Of a stretch of 64,000 nt of DNA, positions 58,685 through 64,000 are shown in pieces. Source of the DNA: Artemia franciscana. Taxonomy: Eukaryota > Arthropoda > Branchiopoda > Anostraca > Artemiidae. Made by a program: the position numbers and the translations under genes. Numbering within the stretch: position 1 is the first letter of the stretch; each line of letters begins with the position of its first letter. The stretch spans positions 53,405,929 to 53,469,928 of the forward strand of contig NC_088867.1 of assembly GCF_032884065.1 (NCBI RefSeq), written 5' to 3'. The notes under the pieces are model-generated. The model was given only the letters and a program-made list of their open reading frames with translations, did no database searches and had not been told where the DNA came from.

Positions 58685-61035
58685 TTATATATTTCTACTG
58701 GCTTTTTTTCCAAGTTCTTCTAGTTCCTTTTCATTGTCAACCTCATCTCGACTGTCAAGAACTGTGGCAGTTACAGGTCTGGAAGGCTGAGGCTCAGATA
58801 AAGGATGTAGTTGTTTTGCATGTGGAGAGCCTTCTTCGTTGTCCAGCATAGGGTCTGAATAAACTGCACTAAGATTCACGAGTCTTGCCCTTTTATAGTA
58901 AATGAAAAGATTCTCCAAGTCAAAGTATTACGCTGAGACGTTCAGTTCAGTTCCGCTGAATTACTCTTTGTCTTTCTGTCAAAAGGGTAAAGCTCAACAT
59001 GTACCTGGTGAGCTGATTAATAGACTCGTTGAGACTTATGTTTTGACGGTCTACAATATGTATACCATAGCTTTCAGGGTCTGCAATATGATCGGCCATG
59101 AAACATCCAAAGCCAGAGAGATTTTTCGTAATCGACGGAATTCCCATGACTTTGCACTCGGCAGGAGTGTATCCCTATGGTTCATAATAGCTGGGGAAAA
59201 CGCCAAGATTACATCCATGAATAAATTCTCCGTAGTCGAGATTAAAGAGAGGATTAGTTGACGAAAGAAACTCAGGCTGAAAGACAACCTTTACCTGGTC
59301 CCAGGAACTATTCAGAAGCTGACATCGTCTGAGTGTATTAAGTACTTGATCTGGTATCATCCTGAGCAATATTGTGCTTAGTGATTGGTGGTGGGAGGGA
59401 CCGATGGCTGGCAAACAAGCATCGCTTAAGACGGACAACGTCATCTTTAGACAGGAGGTTGTCAGACAGAAAAATAAGGCATTTTGGCATAATTCAAATA
59501 ATTTCTTGCCAATATTCTGTTGAACATTTTCTATAGTATCCTTTAAGATTTTTGCGACTGCCTTTCCTTTTAAACTTTCAACATTGAAGTTGTTGATCTT
59601 GGCAGGAAGAATAATAAACGCTAGCATTGTCACATCAGTACCGGATTCTTTCCTCAAGTGGTTAAGTCTCGCCAGACTTTCAATAAAAATATCAACTCCT
59701 TTGTTGCCAAATTCCTATCTTCCTGTCCTTCCTGTCCTGCGACTGCCTGTCCTTTTAAACTTTCAACATTGAAGTTGTTGATCTTGGCAGGAAGAATAAT
59801 AAACGCTAGCATTGTCACATCAGTACCGGATTCTTTCCTCAAGTGGTTAAGTCTCGCCAGACTTTCAATAAAAATATCAACTCCTTTGTTGCCAAATTCC
59901 TATCTTCCTGTCCTTCCTGTCCTGCGACTGCCTGTCCTTTTAAACTTTCAACATTGAAGTTGTTGATCTTGGCAGGAAGAATAATAAACGCAAGCATTGT
60001 CACATCAGTACCGGATTCTTTCCTCAAGTGGTTAAGTCTCGCCAGACTTTCAATAAAAATATCAACTCCTTTGTTGCCAAATTCCTATCTTCCGGCAATA
60101 AAAAAATAGAGGGTCTTAGTTAGACCAAAATCAAGAGACCATAAAAATGGCCTCGGACGAATCATGAATCTTTTCCTTGTTAATTACACGAAGGTTTTGA
60201 AATCCGTGCATTGCACTGAATCTCTTGATATTTAGACCATTTGGTGTTATAACATCAGGCTTTAGCTTTAACAAACATTCAGCTTCCATTGCTGTTATAT
60301 TTGACACAGTTGTAAAAACATGTGCCATGTGTTCAGCAGCTCTTTCCAAACAGTATCTGTGATATATCTGCCGATTTCCAGCTTCGATATCAATGTTAAA
60401 CTTGTTCAGGTTGTTATAAAAATCAGTGCTGCCAGCGCACAAGTAACGCCTAGGGAGTGTTGCGTGGGTAGTGAATACTGTTGCTACTTTTATTTTCCAT
60501 AGCCGCAGCATAATAAGACCTATTCCAGACAACCACTCATGAAAGTGGCACACTATTTTTGAAGAGTCAGCTTCACATATACTTAGGATTTTACTAGATT
60601 CAGCCATAAACTGTGCTACCATAAAGCCAAATAAAACTGAATCATTTGATTCCACATCAGAGTCGAGAATACCAATATTTTATATCAAACAATATTACTA
60701 CAGGATTTCCATCTACAAGCCAACTTCCAGTGTGAACTTGCAGCCCTGCATCACGAATCTTGCGAACAGCATCGTGAAGAGGACATATTTCTTCTCTAGA
60801 AGACTTCCCTTTATAAGGGCCAAGAAGGACATATTGGTTTTTCATCATTTCAACAGAAAGACCGGTCTTGGAACGGATGACTGTGTATATTCCTTCGACT
60901 TTTTTAGCCACCTCCTATGCACATTCAAAGGTCCAAACATGAGATTCTATATTTTAAGGATGTTGGCAGTTCTCTTGACATTTGATGTGCTCTGCTATGG
61001 CTTGATTTTGAGTTAAGCTTGCTGGATTCATATTG
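58685..61035 (-). pseudogene. glycogen synthase processed pseudogene
   Basis: Minus-strand, intronless and colinear with animal glycogen synthase (GT3 family, UDP-glucose to glycogen in the cytosol). Pieces in order: VEGIYTVIRSK and LVDGNPVVILFD (N-terminal sugar-nucleotide domain); [31 protein letters not shown] and [36 protein letters not shown] and LGVFPSYYEP; GYTPAE and [17 protein letters not shown]; and LFIYYKRARL near the C-terminus. Defects: TAG for the conserved Trp at 60915-60917 and again at 59175-59177 (within the EPWGYTPAE catalytic stretch), a deletion and frameshift near 60656, a 185-bp triplication, and further frame breaks near 60150 and 58930. No introns over 2.2 kb plus many stops point to a retrocopy. 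The 5' limit near 61035 is uncertain. Confidence 0.9.
59555..60095 (-). repeat. 185-bp tandem triplication inside the glycogen synthase pseudogene
   Basis: Three near-identical units (breaks near 59738 and 59923) each encode [24 protein letters not shown] and [13 protein letters not shown]. The unit length, 185, is not a multiple of three, so each copy shifts the frame. Unit ends carry TCCTGTCCTTCCTGTCC, a short repeat that may have seeded slippage. The outermost units differ by a base or two (for example GCTAGC versus GCAAGC near 59990). Confidence 0.93.
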
Positions 61036-61129
61036 CAGTGAATCGTGGCACCTGCAAAATGAAAAAGATATAAAAATAATACAAAGATGATTCATAATGT
61101 CGATAAGAAATTACTGAGATTCAGAAAAG

Positions 61130-62300
61130 AAGCAGGATATGTGAAGATTTTGTTTAATTAACGAAGAATTTTAGACTATCATTGAAAAATATACTACTTT
61201 CATTTTTGCTTGTGCTTTTAAAATTTATCATGAAAATATTACAACAGTTTTTTTCACTGATCTTCGATAAGTAATACATTTTTTATATTGTGAAGATATT
61301 AAAAATAATATAAAAATGATTGATAATGTCAAACAGAAATTACTAAAAGTTAATAAAGTTAATTAATGAAAAAAACTTACACTGACACTAAAAGATTTAC
61401 TACTTTTATTTAGTATATTTTACTTGTGCTTTTAAAGTTTATCATGAAAACATTACAACAATTTTTTACTGATCTTCATGTCAATCAGCAATAACTGAAA
61501 TTAAAATAGAAGCGGAATATCTGAAGATATTGTTTAGTTAACAAAACTAACACTAAAGAATATACTACTTTCAGTTAGCATATTTTGCTCATGTTTTCAA
61601 AATTTACCATGAAAATCTTACAACAATTTCTTACTGATCTTCAAATAAGTACTACATTTTTGATATTGTGAAGATATTAAAAATAATACAAATGATTGAT
61701 AATGTCAAACACAAATTACTAAAATTAATAAAAAAGTGGAATATATGAAGATAATAGTTAATTAATGAAAAAATCTTACACCGACACTAAAAGATTTACT
61801 ACTTTCATTTAGTATATTCTACTTGTGCTTTTAAAGTTTATCATCAAAACCTCACAACAATTTTTACTGATCTTCATGTCAATCAGAAATTACTGAAATT
61901 GAAAAGAAAAAGCGGAATATGTGAAGATATTATGGATATTATATAGAAAAGCGGAATATATGAAGATAATTGTTAATTAACGAAAAAATCTTGCACTGAC
62001 ACTAAAAAATAGGCTCCTTTAAAAAATTTTCGAGAAGTTCTTTTAAAATTTATCATGAAAACATTACAACAATTTCTTACTGATCTTCATGTCAATCAGA
62101 AATTGAAAAAAAAGTGGAATATGTCAAAATATTATTTAATTAACGAAAAAATCTTACACTGACACTAAAAATAGGCTACTTTTAAAAATTTTCGAGAAGT
62201 TCAAAATTTTTAAAAGCGCAAGTATTCTACTTTTGCTTCTAAAATTTATCATGAAAATATTACAACAATTTTTTATTGGTCTTCGAATAAGTACTATATT
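61130..62300 (-). repeat. diverged ~200-bp tandem repeat, about six units
   Basis: AAATTTATCATGAAAA(T/C)(A/C)TTACAACA-TTTTT recurs near 61220, 61437, 61600, 61835, 62045 and 62243. It is preceded by CTTACACTGACACTAAA and followed by ACTGATCTTC and GTCAATCAGAAATTACT. AT-rich; no coding. Confidence 0.85.
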
Positions 62301-63654
62301 TTTTTTATCTTGGGACTCTTCTCTGAGGGTTTACTGCTATTTTCTACCAGTAACCTTGCAAAAATCCTTACACCAGGAGTGGGAAAGGAGAACTAAATCT
62401 AGCGCCTCTTGTATACTGAGGACTTATAATTTTAACCATCTTCAAATCCAATTGGAACTTTTCCAATCCGGCTTTACTAACTGTTACTTACAGAAAATAA
62501 AATAAATTAACAAATAAATAAGATAAATAATGAAAAATATTAAACTTCAATTTATAAAGGGGGATTAGATTTTACAAGATTCACAGGTTTGTTGACACTG
62601 GTTAGCAAAGAGAAAGTGTAAGCCTTTGAATTTTACTATTTAGGCGAAGTTTTAAATCAATGTATTTTCGAAGATTTTTTGTGGAAAAATTCAAAGGAGA
62701 GCCATTGAAATGCCGAAATACGAGCCTTTAAATTTCATTATTTACAGTAATTTTTAAATCAACATAGCAAAATGACCAGTGTAAAAACAGATTTTTCAAT
62801 TGAATCATGCTATTAAACAGTTTTCGTATTATCAGCCTTTAATATATTACTGATTTTTTAAAATTTCAGATTTCAAACTATTTCAATTTAATGGTGTTGG
62901 TGAATAAATGGAAATCAATTAAAAGCTTATATTAAAAAAATCAAAACCAACAGTAATTGAGTTCAAAATACAGTAAAAACAACCTCATGCAACATATAAC
63001 AACATTTTATGCATTTTCCACCTTCCCTATCCCTAAGAAAACGTACCTGTATTGGATTCCCAATTTAATGTGATTGCATTGTTTTTAACAGGACTGACAT
63101 AATTCAATGAGAATGTAATGTCGATGAGCATGTAAATTTCCACGAGCTTCTCATGCAAGTCTGGGCTTTGGTAATATAATTTTAAATAAAATATATTAAG
63201 AGGATTGTGGTAAAACGTATATACAATTCTAGGGGGGGGGGCAATTTTTGAAAAGAAAGTTTAGCTAAACGAAAATACGAAGTTTCCTTGTAGGTTGTCA
63301 AAAAGGTGTATCAGCAATATCTCTTGAACGGTTTAGAGCATATAGTTGAAACCTAAAGGGATATTTAATTAATCAAAAGGCACTACTGATATTACTGTGG
63401 CAGCTAATATTAGTACTACTGTATATATATGACTGTAACTATGACAATTTAAGACTCTTTGCGACTTCAACTACTTGTTACTGTTTGAGCCACAGGGCCT
63501 GGGCAAAACAGACAAATTGTTCAAAACAGTAATTCAACAGTGAGTAGAAAATACAGTAAAAAAAAAAACCTTGTGCGTACATATAACAATATTTTATACA
63601 TTTGCCTCTATCCCTACCCCCATGAAAATTTCTCTGAATTTGATTCCCAATTTA
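62301..63654. other. non-coding, with repeat relics
   Basis: About 62970-63080 and 63555-63655 are a diverged direct repeat pair (CATATAACAA-ATTTTAT.CATTT, TCCCTA, GATTCCCAATTTAAT). 63290-63480 resembles the repeat at 22400-22680 (GTTGTCAAAA-GGTGTA-CAGCAATAT). No gene seen. Confidence 0.5.
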
Positions 63655-64000
63655 ATCTCTTTCTCACAAGTCTACTTTTTAAAACAATAAAAACTTCAGC
63701 GTAAAGAGCGAGGCGTTGAGGAGGGGACAAACCCTTTAAGATTCGGGATAATTTCAGTTCGTTTTAAGCTTTAATGTCACTCCTTATTTGCAGTTAAAAA
63801 AACTTGTTTCTTTAATTAAAATTCTGAATGTTTTTGAATTAATATATGTTTTTATTTTGGCTCACAGCACTTGAATAATCAAAACTAAATTTGTATATTA
63901 TTTTTTTTTTGCTAGACGGCTTTCTCATAATTTTGATTCGACGATTTTGATAAGAAAAAGGGAGGGGAGAGGAGACCTAGTTGCCTTCCAATTTTGATTA
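63655..64000 (+). mobile_element. foldback/hairpin element, cut by the window end
   Basis: Starts within the foldback loop. Has the right arm (AAACTTCAGCGTAAAGAGCG .. CTTTAATGTCACTCC) and the first part of the body (TTCTGAATGTTTTTGAATTA, GGCTTTCTCATAATTTTGAT). The left arm is absent. Confidence 0.8.

Overview
This is AT-rich animal nuclear DNA, dominated by transposable elements and tandem repeats. Evidence for an animal: a C2H2 zinc-finger gene with TGEKP-type linkers and GT-AG introns, a retrocopy of an animal-type (GT3) glycogen synthase, a Penelope-like element, I-like and RTE-like non-LTR retrotransposons and a Helitron. An arthropod, perhaps a crustacean, is my best guess, but nothing here fixes the species. 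There are no bacterial-style operons, and I recognised no rRNA, tRNA or CRISPR array.

Layout. 0-5.6 kb: an I-like non-LTR retrotransposon with an intact 1265-aa ORF2 and a frameshifted ORF1. 5.6-9.8 kb: degenerate repeats and a reverse-transcriptase (RT) remnant. 9.8-19.6 kb: a direct duplication of about 4.8-5.0 kb; each copy holds a 1.74-kb foldback/hairpin element, a (TA)n tract, a short putative coding exon and a minisatellite. 20-23.4 kb: tandem modules related to that element, then an RTE-like fragment. 23.9-24.1 kb: a second putative exon. 24.4-29.5 kb: RNase H, endonuclease and RT remnants and a scrambled Helitron. 31.2-36.5 kb: a minus-strand Penelope-like element split by a plus-strand RTE-like element. 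36.5-37.6 kb: an 11-finger C2H2 exon with a poly(A) signal. 38-46 kb: foldback relics, a ~290-bp satellite nested in another element, and an RTE-like copy split by the foldback/hairpin element. 46.9-54.2 kb: two compound copies of that element in inverted orientation. 54.7-57.1 kb: a ~122-bp satellite of about 20 units. 58.7-61.0 kb: an intronless glycogen synthase pseudogene on the minus strand. 61.1-62.3 kb: a ~200-bp tandem repeat. The window ends inside another foldback element.

The only host gene that may be intact is the zinc-finger gene. Exon 1 (13775-13847, with an identical second copy at 18740-18812), exon 2 (23903-24070) and exon 3 (36492-37486) join in matching phase 1 to give a predicted 411-aa protein; nearly all the other elements between 14 and 36.5 kb would lie in its introns.

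The most interesting system is the foldback/hairpin element. One copy interrupts an RTE-like copy whose uninterrupted counterpart is also in the window. This gives exact ends (A|T insertion, no target duplication). Its two long inverted arms differ between copies yet match each other within a copy.
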